From Lasiosphaeria ovina (lineage: Eukaryota; Ascomycota; Sordariomycetes; Sordariales; Lasiosphaeriaceae), in the NCBI GenBank assembly GCA_033439765.1, contig JAULSN010000009.1, positions 186,001 through 250,000 of the forward strand: a stretch of 64,000 nt of DNA, given 5' to 3'. Both the position numbers and the translations under genes were made by a program. Below the pieces are notes generated by a model, which was not told where the DNA came from, did no database searches, and saw nothing but the letters and a program-made list of their open reading frames with translations. Within the stretch, counting starts at the first letter, position 1. Each line of letters begins with the position of its first letter. This document shows, one piece after another, positions 19,201 through 29,304 of the stretch.

Positions 19201-19443
19201 AATAATACATTGCCCCCAGGCTGAAGGACGAGCACGGAGAATATTACGCCGTGGCCCGCTATGAAGGGACTTGACTAGGTAAGGAAGACTCGACGTTATC
19301 GATATCGTCGTCGTCGTCGTCGTCATCTTCAATTTATATAGCGACCGACATCTCTAGATGGGTGTGTACCGGGCCACCGGTAAATTCCGTGACAGCTTCA
19401 AGAACTCATTAGCAGCTGACAACAGCTTCATGCGTCACCGCCC

Positions 19444-20466
19444 CTAGTAAATATTAGGATCCAAGCTCTGCTTGGGATGGAAAGAAAACACGTACTCGTT
19501 ATAGAGGGGTCGGACGCATTCGTGTGGGAGGCCCTTTAGATGGTCTTGCCCGACAAGATCCGAAAGCCAAAGCTTGATGGCGCCGCCAGGGGCTGAGAGC
19601 GGATTCCGATGGGCGGCCTCTTTGACCTTCCCATCGACTCTGGTGAAGACCGAGACGAAGGAACGCTCAGCGAGGCGCTTCATCTGCTTCTCTGTGTCGA
19701 TCTCTCGCATGGGAAGAGCAAGTTTCACTACAGCCACAGTACGGGAGACTCGGGTAATTGATAGAGGATTCGGCGTTACTTGCTGGGGTTGCCGGTAGTA
19801 GTGAAGACGACCCATCGTAGTAGGCGCGTTAGGCGGCAAGCCAATGGGGAATATCGCCAGGGCATCGGCATCACCCTTCATCGGGAGAACCACGGCGGCG
19901 AGGTGACTGCTGGAGTCGAGGCCGGCGGCAATAGCGGAATAGGCCTCGTACTTGACACCCGCTAATGTGCTCTCGAGAGACATGGTAGAGAGCTTCCCTG
20001 TCGACGGGTTATATTCCTGAGGAAACACGTTATTAGAGCGAAGCGCAGAGTAGGGCAACTACCTTGGCGGACTCACAAAGGCCATCTTTTTATTAATAGC
20101 TGCCGCGAGCTTCTGTAGCTCGGGGAAGCCGTTGGCAAGGCGGTGGCCATCTTGGCGGTCGACGGTGAACTCAAAGTAGAAGCCGCTCCCGCAGGGCGCA
20201 ACTTGATGGCAATGGAGGGCCGCGAGGACCTTGTCAAGGCCTTCCCAGAAGGGACGGGTGGGATATGCCTAATATTTATACATGTCGGTCAGTTCCGCCT
20301 TTCCTGCATTGGTGTTTCTTTCTTGCTGCCCACCATAGTTGCTATCTGCGTCGACGTCAACGGTAGAAGATGCTGATGGGATGGGGTGCAAAGGAGCGCA
20401 GGCTTTTGGTGCAGAGTTTGAAAGAGTATAGCGATAATCCGTGCACATTAATAAGTGGGCGAGCAT
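19444..20466 (-). pseudogene. Two-exon gene of unknown function with one in-frame TAG
   Basis: Reading leftwards, exon 1 is 20466-20077 and exon 2 is 20016-19444. They flank a 60-bp intron with GTGAGT and CCTCAG. The start ATG at 20466 gives MLAHLLMCTDYRYTL. The frame runs unbroken except for TAG at 20269-20271, between ELTDMYKY and AYPTRPFWEGLDKVL, then continues as FYFEFTVDRQDGHRLANGFP, through the intron to EYNPSTGKLSTMSLEST. It ends KQSLDPNIY. If the TAG were CAG, the protein would be about 320 residues. One C-to-T change in a CpA context explains the stop. An alternative intron ending at that TAG, or translation from a downstream start, cannot be excluded. No known domain, signal peptide or membrane helix is seen. 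Confidence 0.6.
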
Positions 20467-20989
20467 CAAAATGGGAGGAATTTAGTGCGGCTAGCTGATC
20501 TCCTCTTCCTCCACTCGTTGACAGTCAAAGCCCACACCGCCCAAACACCAACATGTGGGCGTGTGCACGCACTGCACGGCCGCGGCTTTAGACACGACGA
20601 GACGACATCTTTGCCCTGCACGCCCATGAAAGATAGGTGCTGAAACAAACGTTGCCACGGGCATCGGTCGAAGATGCGGCCGCAGGGTAATCTGAATGGG
20701 CGCGAGGTGCTCTTTTTGTTTACCGGGTTATCAAGGCATTCCTTGGCATAGTTACAGAGGTAAGCAAAAACAGTTTGCGGCCAAGTTCCAACTTGGCAAA
20801 ATAGTGTGTCACCAACGCAACCCGCCGTGAGTGAATGAATCATCAGCTGTGATTCGTTCCAAGTGATCCAAGTAAGAGGGCTATGGCTCAAGTTGATCCC
20901 TCCCTAACCACTGTGTAAAGAGATGAGGCGGTTGCGGTGCAGCTTCGTTGCTTTCTGGGCTCAATTCGATAGCGCCGCCCCGGTAGCAA

Positions 20990-22600
20990 ACGTGCTCGCC
21001 TAATCCTCCTCGACAGGCTCGTTAATGTATCGCAGGGGTCGACCCAGTTCGGGTCCTCGCGGGCGAGGGTGGCTTTCCAGTCCATCTGGCCTTGAGAGCC
21101 TGAAAAGTTGTCCACGGGGGTAAACAATGAGTTTTCGTCGGAGCTGCTTTGGTTTGGCCGGCCTCGAGGACGAGGAGGGAATTGTCGAACCGGCGGCTGC
21201 TTGAAAGTGTGCTGAGAGTGGGGGTGGCCATGGTTGCTGTGGGCTGGCACGGCGGCCATCACTCACTAATCCATACGTGGTTACTGGAGCTAACCCTATA
21301 TTCCACGGAAAATCGCCAAGGTAGTGAAGACGGGCGTTTCTTACGACGTGGTCGCAATGAACGGTAAGGGCTCGGAATCTTTGCCTGTTATTGCCACCAC
21401 GAATTGTGGGAAGGCTGAGGAATCGACCCCGGAAGCGGTACCCGTTGAGCACAAAGGTCTGCACGCCTCGCGGGTTCCGGCCGCGGCCTGCTCGAGGCCG
21501 CGCTAGGGGCTCGCGCGCCTGCCTTGTTGTCGATTCGGAAGAAAATCGGGTTGAAGTTGATGTCGATGATGCGAGAGTCAATCATGGATCGTCAGTTTTC
21601 CACAACTCAACCAGGAACCGTCAATCATATCACCAACGACCTGATTCCCCGTGGACGGCCGGACTCTTGATCTCAGAGGGGTCCCCGGTCTGCGCCCGGC
21701 CCTTCGTGGCTGCCTTGACGTATTTATCTGGTGACTTGGTCTGGAACTTCAAACGTCGTTTCCTTCTCTAGTTCCTTGGTTGCCTTGCGAAGAAGCTTTA
21801 GATTTTTTGAGAGTCCAGCAGCAGGTCCACGAACTGCAGTTTCTTCTCCTTCAGCTCGCCGTCAACGAGGGATTTGGCGGTCTTGATGGCTTCGCGGCTG
21901 GTAACGGCCTCGCCTCGTTCTCGTCTGGCCTGGACAAGTTCCTCCTCTGCGAATACATCTCTGATGCTGGCGATGGCCTGTACTATAGCATGGTGGTTTG
22001 CCGTAGTATGGTGGTCTCGGAACAGCTGGACAATGCCGTCTACGCCTTGCAGGCTGTCATGGAGCCACGTGTGTCTGCGCTCGGGCTCGGGCAGGCTGGT
22101 TGTACGTTTCGATGCGCGTATGCCGGCGTCCCAGAAGTTGACCAACAGAGGCGCAAGCATCTACACCAAGGCGAGAACGAGCGTGGTCTGGAACCATGCG
22201 GTGGAAAAGGGAGGTCTGACGTTGTCCTCAATCTGGTGTAACACATCGGTAACGTTTCTGAGGAACTGGTCAATACCACCGATCTGGCTAGCGACGGCGG
22301 GCTTGCTCCGGTTGGAGATAGCGGTAGTTTTTCGCCGTCGTTGACGTTATTGACGTTTGAGGTCTCGCCTATCTTCGCCTTGACTAGCTCGTCAAGAGTT
22401 ACGTCTTTGACGTTTCGCCCGTCGATCTGTCGGGATGGCTCTAGACGTATGTCGGAATAGCTCGAGAGATGAGGGAAAGAAAGTAGCCGTCGGTTCAAGG
22501 TCCGTTGATGATGAGCGCAGGCGTGCGCGCGAACAAGGGACGCATGGCGCGGCCTCGAGCGGGCACGATACTTGTCCAACGGGCGCCACGGATTCTGGGG
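20990..22600 (-). pseudogene. Degenerate coding blocks, unknown family
   Basis: Read leftwards, frames change repeatedly but stay protein-like. Blocks include VKDVTLDELVKAKIGETSNV near 22.4 kb, then QIGGIDQFLRNVTDVLHQIED and AWFQTTLVLALVQMLAPLLV. At 22160-21798 comes WLHDSLQGVDGIVQLF and FAEEELVQARRERGEAV, followed by stops. KGRAQTGDPSEI near 21.7 kb echoes KGRAQTGEDDSEV in the 18.9-kb fragment, tying the two together. The blocks likely belong to one decayed gene. A hydrophobic run suggests a membrane-associated or helical protein. I cannot name it. Confidence 0.45.
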
Positions 22601-22703
22601 GCTCCATGGCGCGGAACGGCGCGTCGATCAGGGGCACCTTGCAGTCAGGGTCGAGGCCCGGGTCGCACGATGCGAACTGCCGCAGCTTGTCGGTCGGGAT
22701 CGG

Positions 22704-22770
22704 GGACGGCCTGTGGATGGGACGGCCTGTGGATGGGACGGCCTGTGGATGGGACGGCCTGTGGATGCGA
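22704..22770 (+). repeat. 16-bp tandem repeat
   Basis: About four copies of GGACGGCCTGTGGATG, the last with one substitution. Confidence 0.9.
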
Positions 22771-22984
22771 CGGCGCCTCATCAAGGCCTCCCAGTGTGCG
22801 TTCGTCCTGCGCCCCACCATGTTGCTTTCGATTGCTCGCCCGTGTGGGAGTTGGTCTGCTGCCGCGGCGTAAAGAGACGGGTTGCTGTGGAGGGCCTGCA
22901 GAAGGACGACAGGTGCATGCTATGGTGCGCATGAGTGGCACGAAGAGGCGTCGGTATTCGCTTGAGCTGGGCCCTTAGCCTTGA

Positions 22985-23120
22985 ACTCTTGGCTTCCTCT
23001 TCTTGGTTTTGACTGGAGAGACGATTCTCACTTCTGACTCGTCCCCCCCCCAAGACCGGGCAACCTGCACAGATGGGCGTGAAGGCGAACCCATTCGGAG
23101 TTCCCGCAGCAGAAGCAACA
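22985..23120. repeat. Duplicated coding-like fragment, copy 2
   Basis: This matches 18925-19190 with an internal deletion of about 125 bases. The shared minus-strand peptides SEVRIVSPVKTKKRKPRV and FTPICAGCP are present. Confidence 0.6.
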
Positions 23121-23332
23121 AGCAGCACCAAAAGACCCTGAAGCTGAACCAAGAAAGCAGAACCGGGAGCGCGAGCTGTCTGCTGCCGCAGAATCCACCC
23201 ACAGCCATGCCCATTCTCGCGACAGCGGCAGATCGCACGGCCAGGTTGGCACTGCCACCCGAGAAGCTGTCGATTACCCTACGCAACACCAGCAGCAGCC
23301 GACGCCTCGGTCGAAACAACCGGCAGCTCGCC

Positions 23333-23525
23333 GTCCCCTCGCTGACGTTCCCCTTCAGCCTTCCCCCGCTGACGTTCCCCTTCAGCCTCTCCTCGCTGAC
23401 GTTCCCCTTCAGCCTCTCCTCGCTGACGTTCCTCGTCAGCCTCCCCTCGCTGACGTTCCCCGTCAGCCTCCCCCTCGCTGACGTTCCTCGTCAGCCTCCC
23501 CTCGCTGACGTTCCTCGTCAGCCTC
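23333..23525 (+). repeat. About 27-bp tandem repeat
   Basis: Copies of CTCGCTGACGTTCC followed by CTTCAGCCT or CGTCAGCCTCCC repeat seven to eight times. The two subtypes are grouped left and right. Confidence 0.85.
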
Positions 23526-24006
23526 CCGGGGGCATCAGCACAACGACTTCATGAGTACTGCCTCGAGCCTTCTTTCCGGCACATCAACTCCCGCCGGCGG
23601 CCTGGCGCCGACAGTTGGGCAGCCAAGCTCCAGCGCACGCGAAGCTTTTCTGCCGCAGCCCTTGACAAGGCTGTGACGCTAAGACAACCGAAAAAAGTCA
23701 GCAAATCTCGCAGGCGGGGGGGGATTTTGGTTCTTGAGTTTCACTCACCTTCAGGGCATCCTTCCGAGAATATCTCTTCTCGCAGTGACCGCAAGGGGCT
23801 GCATCGAGTTCGCCGATAATAAGACTCAGACATGCCAAGAATCGACCTCAACCGATACTCTGGCAACGCAGAGATGGAGAGGGACACGTCAACGAAGAGT
23901 TCACTGGACCCCTGATGCTGGCTTTGATCGCCGTGGCCACTGCTATGTTGTCTTTGCTTATGTTGAGTATTCCGATGGCTCGATCGATGCAAAGGGGCCA
24001 GGGACC

Positions 24007-24896
24007 TCAGGTCCTCCATGAAGGGCCGGTAGGATAAGTCGGCCACCCCGGCCCCCACGTAGACATGTCCTGGCCATTGTTGTCGAGCCTGGGACGCTTT
24101 GCCGCGGCTTGTTGCTCGTCCCCGTAATAATCCTCGAGGCTGGGGTCCATGGGTATATCGTCATACGCGGGTGTCTGTTCCTCGCCCATGCTGGACCAGC
24201 CTTCGGCAGGTGGCTGCAGTGCCAGTGCCACTGCCTCGCCGCCCTGGCCGACCTGCAGGCCGCCAGAGCTCGGGAGGAGGCCAGAGACATGGCCAAGAAC
24301 GCCGCCAGACATCGACATGGGCAAGCCGTTAGCGCCGGGCAGGCCGCACATGTGAGCAACGGGGGCGGCTTGGTGGTGGGCGGCGGGTAGGCCGTACATA
24401 TCAGCAACAGGGGCGGCTTGGTGGTGGGGGACCCCCGAAAAGCCGGGGACGACGGGCGAGGCGGAGGCGGAGGCGGAGGCGGAGGCGGAGGCGGAGGCGG
24501 AGGCGGAGGCGGAGGCGGAGGCGCTGCTGCCTTGGCCCCCCTGAGCGCCGGCGCTGCCTTGCTTGGGGCCGGCGCGGCCACGTCTGCGGATGATAGGATT
24601 CACCGTGGGATCAATAACCCTTCCCGGGTCGGATGGGGGCGGGTTGGCTGGCCGGTCGATTTTGTTGGAAGCCCGACGGAATTTTTGACTAGATACGGGT
24701 CAGTAAGGTCGCCCGACTCAACTCAACCGAGACTGAAGACTCACCGACATCCTTCATTGGTAAAGCCGTAGCCCATGGAGCGCATGTGGCTGCCGATGGC
24801 GGCCCATTCTGCGGCGCTGATGGTGCCAATGTTCTTGACCGATAGGATGGCGAAAAGCATGTCCTTCTCGGCCCGGTCGTTCCAGTTTCTGTTCAT
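24007..24896 (-). CDS. SANT/Myb-like DNA-binding protein (2 exons)
   Basis: Exon 1 is 24896-24745 and exon 2 is 24688-24007, giving 277 residues. The 56-bp intron has GTGAGT, an ACTGAC branch site and CTAG. The start MNRNWNDRAEKDML was chosen because upstream codons translate only a THAR microsatellite. Residues 3-65 match the fungal SANT/Myb-like domain (FAILSVKNIGTISAAEWAAI, YGFTNEGCRQKF), with conserved tryptophans, and the intron falls inside the domain after GCR. The domain is followed by a basic stretch (IIRRRGRAG), an (SA)n tract coded by GGAGGC repeats, a His/Ala/Pro-rich linker, and a C-terminus with KRPRLDNNGQDMSTWGPGW. It is a likely nuclear transcription or chromatin factor. The polymorphic-looking repeat could vary between strains. 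No damage is seen. Confidence 0.8.
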
Positions 24897-24899
24897 GGC

Positions 24900-24992
24900 G
24901 GGCGTGCGTGCGTGCGTGAGTGAGTGAGTGCGTGCGTGCGTGCGTGCGTGCGGAGGCGAGGCGAGGCGAGGCGATGCGATGCGATGCGATGT
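24900..24992. repeat. Microsatellites upstream of the SANT/Myb-like gene
   Basis: Runs of (TGCG)n, (TGAG)n, (AGGCG)n and (ATGCG)n lie directly before the start codon of the minus-strand gene, so they fall in its 5' UTR or promoter. Confidence 0.85.
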
Positions 24993-25114
24993 GATATTAG
25001 CAATGTGCAAGTGTTAGAAAGCGAAGCAGAGATGTCAATCCAGCCGCCCGAGACGACCGGGAGAAGGCAAGTCGGGGTGTGGAAGGCAAGTCAGGTGGAC
25101 TAAGCTTTTTGGGG

Positions 25115-25262
25115 CTGTTGTTAAGGTTAGATCTAAAGGTTTCCTCGGGCCTCGGTAGTTCAATCAGTAGGAGGCTAGTTCTTTGCTCTGTTGTTAAGGT
25201 TAGACCTAAAGGTTTCCTCGGGCCACCATGGTTCAACTAGTGGGAGGCTGGTTCTTTGCTCC
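25115..25262 (+). repeat. 73-bp tandem duplication
   Basis: Two copies start CTGTTGTTAAGGTTAGA and include AAAGGTTTCCTCGGGCC, with a few C/T differences. Confidence 0.85.
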
Positions 25263-25561
25263 TTTAGGCTCCCGAAGAGAACCCTAAATATTTAAAGCAA
25301 GACCATATGGCTGCTAGTGCCATACAGAGCGGCATGGCTCAGCAGACGAACCCACCCTCGTCCCCTCCCCCACAATACTTAGCACTGCCTGTATATACCC
25401 ATCCCCCTTCGTCAATTGCCTCCATTCCAACGAGATAGGAAACGGCCCTAGCCCGGGGACCCCGCGGCTTCTCCCGCGGCTTCTCCCGCAAGGCCAGGTT
25501 TCAATCGTTTTCTCGTACATAGCGGCTATTAATAGACGCTTCGTTCTTTACTCGCCAAGAG

Positions 25562-25700
25562 AGGCGGTCGAGACAAGTGTTAGTCGTATTGATCGACACT
25601 TGGGGATGTGGAAAATTACTCATAAGGAAGGCGGTCGAGACAAGTGTCAGTCGTATCGATCGACACTTGGGGATGGGGAAAATCACTCACAAGGAAGCTG
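25562..25700 (+). repeat. About 66-bp tandem duplication
   Basis: Two copies of GCGGTCGAGACAAGTGT through CGACACTTGGGGATG and CACAAGGAAG. The first carries more T at C/T sites. Confidence 0.85.
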
Positions 25701-25736
25701 GTAAAGAAAAAAGGAGAATGCATCATGATAAGAATT

Positions 25737-25855
25737 GTCCCGGCTTTGACAAGCACGCAAGAAATCGCGGAGCACTTGGTTATTCCTCGGTGCAGTTTTG
25801 CACAAGGATGCCGAGCTACTCGATAAAAAGGCCGAGATGGAGGCCGGGGACCGCC
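25737..25855. repeat. Duplicated gene fragment, copy 2
   Basis: Matches 18398-18520 (TTTGACAAGCACGCAAGAAA through AAAAGGCCGAGATGGAGGCC), with a 14-base deletion. Confidence 0.6.
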
Positions 25856-25942
25856 CCCTGAGCCCGGACTATTTACTCACCGCCTTCCTAATCTTAGCTA
25901 AACCAAGGTAAATTAACTTCATTGAGACTGCGCCGCGGCCTA

Positions 25943-26158
25943 GTTTTTCGGACCTAACTCAATATTAGAGTTCCGAATGGCGTAGGTGGATTTACATGGA
26001 CAGGTCTTTTTAGCTTTCAATACCCGAGTATTAATACTGGCCAGTCAGCTTTTTCGGACGTGACTCAATATTAGAGTTCCGAATGGCGTAGGTGGATTTA
26101 CATGGACAGGTCTTTTTAGCTTTCAATACCCGAGTATTAATACTGGCCAGTCAGCTAC
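25943..26158 (+). repeat. 106-bp perfect tandem duplication upstream of the F-box gene
   Basis: Two almost identical copies span TTTTTCGGAC through CCAGTCAGCT. A smaller doublet (CACACCATCTCAGCGCATCC twice) follows at about 26190-26240, right before the ATG. The duplication may affect the F-box promoter. Confidence 0.9.
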
Positions 26159-26249
26159 TCGGACTCTGAATTCTGACAGTGCCCATGTTCCCACACCATC
26201 TCAGCGCATCCCCATCCCACACCATCTCAGCGCATCCCCATCCGCAAAA

Positions 26250-26784
26250 ATGCCTACTCTCATAGCGTGGACCGACAGCGATGGGATCAACCAGGACGAC
26301 GACGCAACCAACGTGGACGGTACGGATGGCGCAGTTCAGGAGACACCATGTTTGAACGACATGCTGGAGAGTGGGATTGACCCCTTGGTAGCGGCCCATA
26401 TGCACAACGTAAACCGCAGCCTCATCAACCGATTACCCGATGAGCTTGTGCTTCAGATCCTTGGCTGCCTGGGCGATGATCCGCTTGCCGTACTCTGCCT
26501 CCGCCGCGTGGCAAGGAGGTTTCGGCGGATTCTCAATGGCCCGGAAATTTCGAACATGATGGATATCGACTGCCTTTGGTCGAGTTCCCATACAGCTGTC
26601 GAACGGGTGGACACTCTCCCGAAAGGCCTGAGGCAAGAACTTTGTCGACGAATCCAAAAAGATGGAATGTGCGACGAATGCCGCGTGCTCCGGCCCAGTG
26701 GTCCCGACTACATGCACCCCGACGTTTACTCGGATCGTTCAGCCATATCAAGGTCTCCTCATGACCTCCACTGCGATGGGTGCA

Positions 26785-26824
<40 letters not shown>

Positions 26825-27749
26825 CCACGATGACCATCCGTGCATAGGCCGCCATGGCGCCGTTCGTTTGTGCGAACACGTCACGATTTCGTGGGCCGAC
26901 ATGGAACCCTACCTGTCCAGGTGGCAGCAATGTTTCGACACCGGCAAAGCCTGCCTCGACGGCTTCAGCGTCGAGTGCCACGACCCCAGCCACGACATGC
27001 GCTGCGGAGCCGAGGAACCTCCAACCTGGCCCCAAGCCAGTCTGAAGGAGAAGGAATGCATCAATACACCAGAGAGGGTGGTTGTCTTGGCTTTGGAGTG
27101 GACGCCCCATAGCGGTTCCGGCGTCTTTTCTCTCACCTCGGACGGGCGGGCGCCCGCGTCCGAAGTAAGGGCCATGTTCCAGAGGTTTCGACAAGGCGCA
27201 GCAGCCGATACCCTCTTCCCTTCGCTTCCCAGACTTCCTTTGCCCGAGATGGCATGCTTCAAGAATACCGAGTGCCAGTGCCTGTACTACGAGTCAGGGG
27301 CTAACCAGAGGTTACTTACTGGTACCACGGTCCCATCCAACCTGACAAAAGAAACCATCTTCTTCTCCCCCAAGTGTCCGGACCCTGACAGCCGTTGCAA
27401 TGCCATGCACTCCCACTGCAGGATCCGTGGATTATACCAAACCGACGAAGGTGTAGCCATCTTCAGACATGTGGGTGCTATCACAAATGGCTCGTCTTGT
27501 CTATTCGCCCTTTACAGGCGGAATATTACAGTCTGTCAAAGGGTAAGCGGTAGCCACGTCGTGGCGGCTACTCCCGCAAACGACTGGTATCATGCCGTTG
27601 ACCCCGACTTGTCCCCACCGCAAAGGTCACCGAGCACACAGTGCAGGGATAAAACTTGTATCAGTTATTATCGAAACCCTGCATCTTTCACCTGTCGGGT
27701 GTCACCGCGGACATTGGCTAGGGCGTATATGCTAGGGCGTATATCTTGA
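26250..27749 (+). CDS. F-box protein
   Basis: An intronless frame of 499 residues starts at the ATG following AAAA (good fungal context). The acidic N-terminus (about 1-55) precedes an F-box at about 57-95: LINRLPDELVLQILGCL then VLCLRRVARRFRRIL. F-box proteins recruit substrates to SCF ubiquitin ligases through Skp1. The rest follows a common fungal layout: a cysteine pair MCDECRVLRP, a (GGC)n-coded glycine tract at about 179-190, HGAVRLCEHVTISW, and a C-terminal Cys/Trp part (ANDWYHAVDPD, CRDKTCISYYRN). The glycine tract is unusual and likely length-variable. The target is unknown. No frame damage. The protein ends at TGA 27747-27749, though a downstream intron cannot be excluded. Confidence 0.85.
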
Positions 27750-28671
27750 GGGAGTGACGGGTTGGGGAGCCGTCGGCGGAGGCTGACCATACCGATACGC
27801 AGGAAAGGATGAGGGTGTAGTGTAGTGTCGACGCCAAGGAGTGCCGGCGCCGCCGCCGCCGCCGAACGCACCCAGTACTTGTAGCTAGTCCTTTCGGTCA
27901 GAGCTATTAGAGCTTGTCACGGCGTAATTTAATTACTCCAACTACATCTACGTCAACCTCCCAGAAGGGTCATAGGAGATGCAGTGGATGGCTGGGAAAG
28001 TGGTGGAATTGGTCATGAACCTGGAAGAAGGAATATGGCCAGAGGACCTCTACCTATATGCGCTTCTACGTGGTTTATGGCCGGAAGCCCGAGACGGATG
28101 GTGGGGACAGTATGGAGGTGGAAGGGCTGTGAATAACTTTTTTTTGAGAGAGTGCCTCCTTCTACTCTAGGACCCGTTTCCCTGCACTGTGACTGTGATT
28201 CCAGACGGCTACGGCGTGTGCCGGACTGCCTCGTGATGCCACGACCTGATGTTGCCCGGGCTCGTCTCCCACCTCGGCCACTGGCAATTGAACCACGACC
28301 TGAAGCAGGCGCGCCAGACAGACATTTTCCCAGTCAAATCTGTGCCTGCGGGTGTCGCTGAACCCAACCCCCTCTGTTGTCTCACTCGAGCTCAACGCCT
28401 TCCTACTGCGAGGGCTCTCTCCGGATCGATGGCGCCACCCCAGATTGCCGTTGTGTTGATACTCGGCCGCGCCGCGCCCACGGTTACCGCGCGCTGGTTG
28501 CCTGCCTGCTTTCCGGTGGCTGGGCTGGGTAGCTGGAATAACTATCTCGTGGCCTCTATCAAGCGGTCGATAGAGCTGGGGCGCTGATGCCACGGCGGCG
28601 AAAGCCGTAGATGGTCTAGGCCGGCCGGCCCCTGAGATTAGCTACACGGTCAAACTCCTGGTACTGTAGAT
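27750..28671. other. No gene recognised
   Basis: Open frames at 27979-28170 and 28249-28587 have no recognisable motif. A CCG repeat lies at about 27848-27868. The stretch probably includes decayed sequence upstream of the dihydroxyacetone-kinase relic. Confidence 0.35.
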
Positions 28672-29110
28672 ACTGATCCTCGTCGCAATGCGGCCGAGCC
28701 AGACCTGACCAAATGGGACACAGTCATGGGCGATGGTGATTGCGGCTTGACGTGACGCTGCAGACGGGAGCGACGGCGCTGCTTGACGCCATCGACACAA
28801 GGGGGGTTGCCTCCAAGGGTTCGGTCGTCCAAGTACTCACCGAGCTGGAGGATATTATCGAGAGCAAGATGGGTGGTACGCTTGGAGGTATCCTCGATAT
28901 CTTCTTCGTATCTCTACGGACGGACGGCTATCGAGGAGAACAACGGGCTTGCGAAAACAGAGGGACCGATCGCTGTTTGGGCCAAGGCATTAGCTACGGC
29001 CATTAACTATCTCAACTAGTACACGCCAGCTAAGGTGGGCGACCGGACGGTTATGGATACGCTTATCCCCTTTGCCAAGGTAATGGAAGCGGGCCAGGCC
29101 AGGGCTTTGA
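28672..29110 (+). pseudogene. Dihydroxyacetone kinase relic (DhaL/DAK2 domain)
   Basis: Dihydroxyacetone kinase phosphorylates dihydroxyacetone with ATP in glycerol metabolism. In this stretch, alternating frames give AEPDLTKWDTVMGDGDCG (the ADP/Mg-binding loop of the C-terminal DhaL domain). Next come LQTGATALLDAIDTRG and VLTELEDIIESKMGGTLGGI, then KTEGPIAVWAKALATAINYL, and finally YTPAKVGDRTVMDTLIPFAK with a stop before YTPA. The order and spacing match the DhaL domain, but there are at least two frameshifts and one TAG. The DhaK substrate domain is not seen upstream. It is a truncated duplicate with no function expected. Confidence 0.8.
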
Positions 29111-29304
29111 AGTAAGCGTTGTAGAGGCCATCCGGGGATCGGAGGCCACTGAGACCACGAGGCCTCGGCTCGGAAGAGCGACCTACGTGGGAGTTGGCGC
29201 AGATAGTAAAGAGCTGCCGCCCGATCCGGGTGCCTGGGGAGCCATGGTCGCCATTAAGGGGCTGTGGGAGGGAGCAAACTGAGTATAGTCGACGTAGATG
29301 TAAC

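Noticed and set aside
22505..22978. 157-codon plus-strand frame over the 16-bp repeat
   Set aside because: Its length comes from the stop-free tandem repeat. The protein-like blocks in this region are on the minus strand.
26433..27194. Minus-strand frames opposite the F-box gene, including a poly-Ala one
   Set aside because: They are shadows of the GGC-coded glycine tract and of the strong plus-strand coding sequence.
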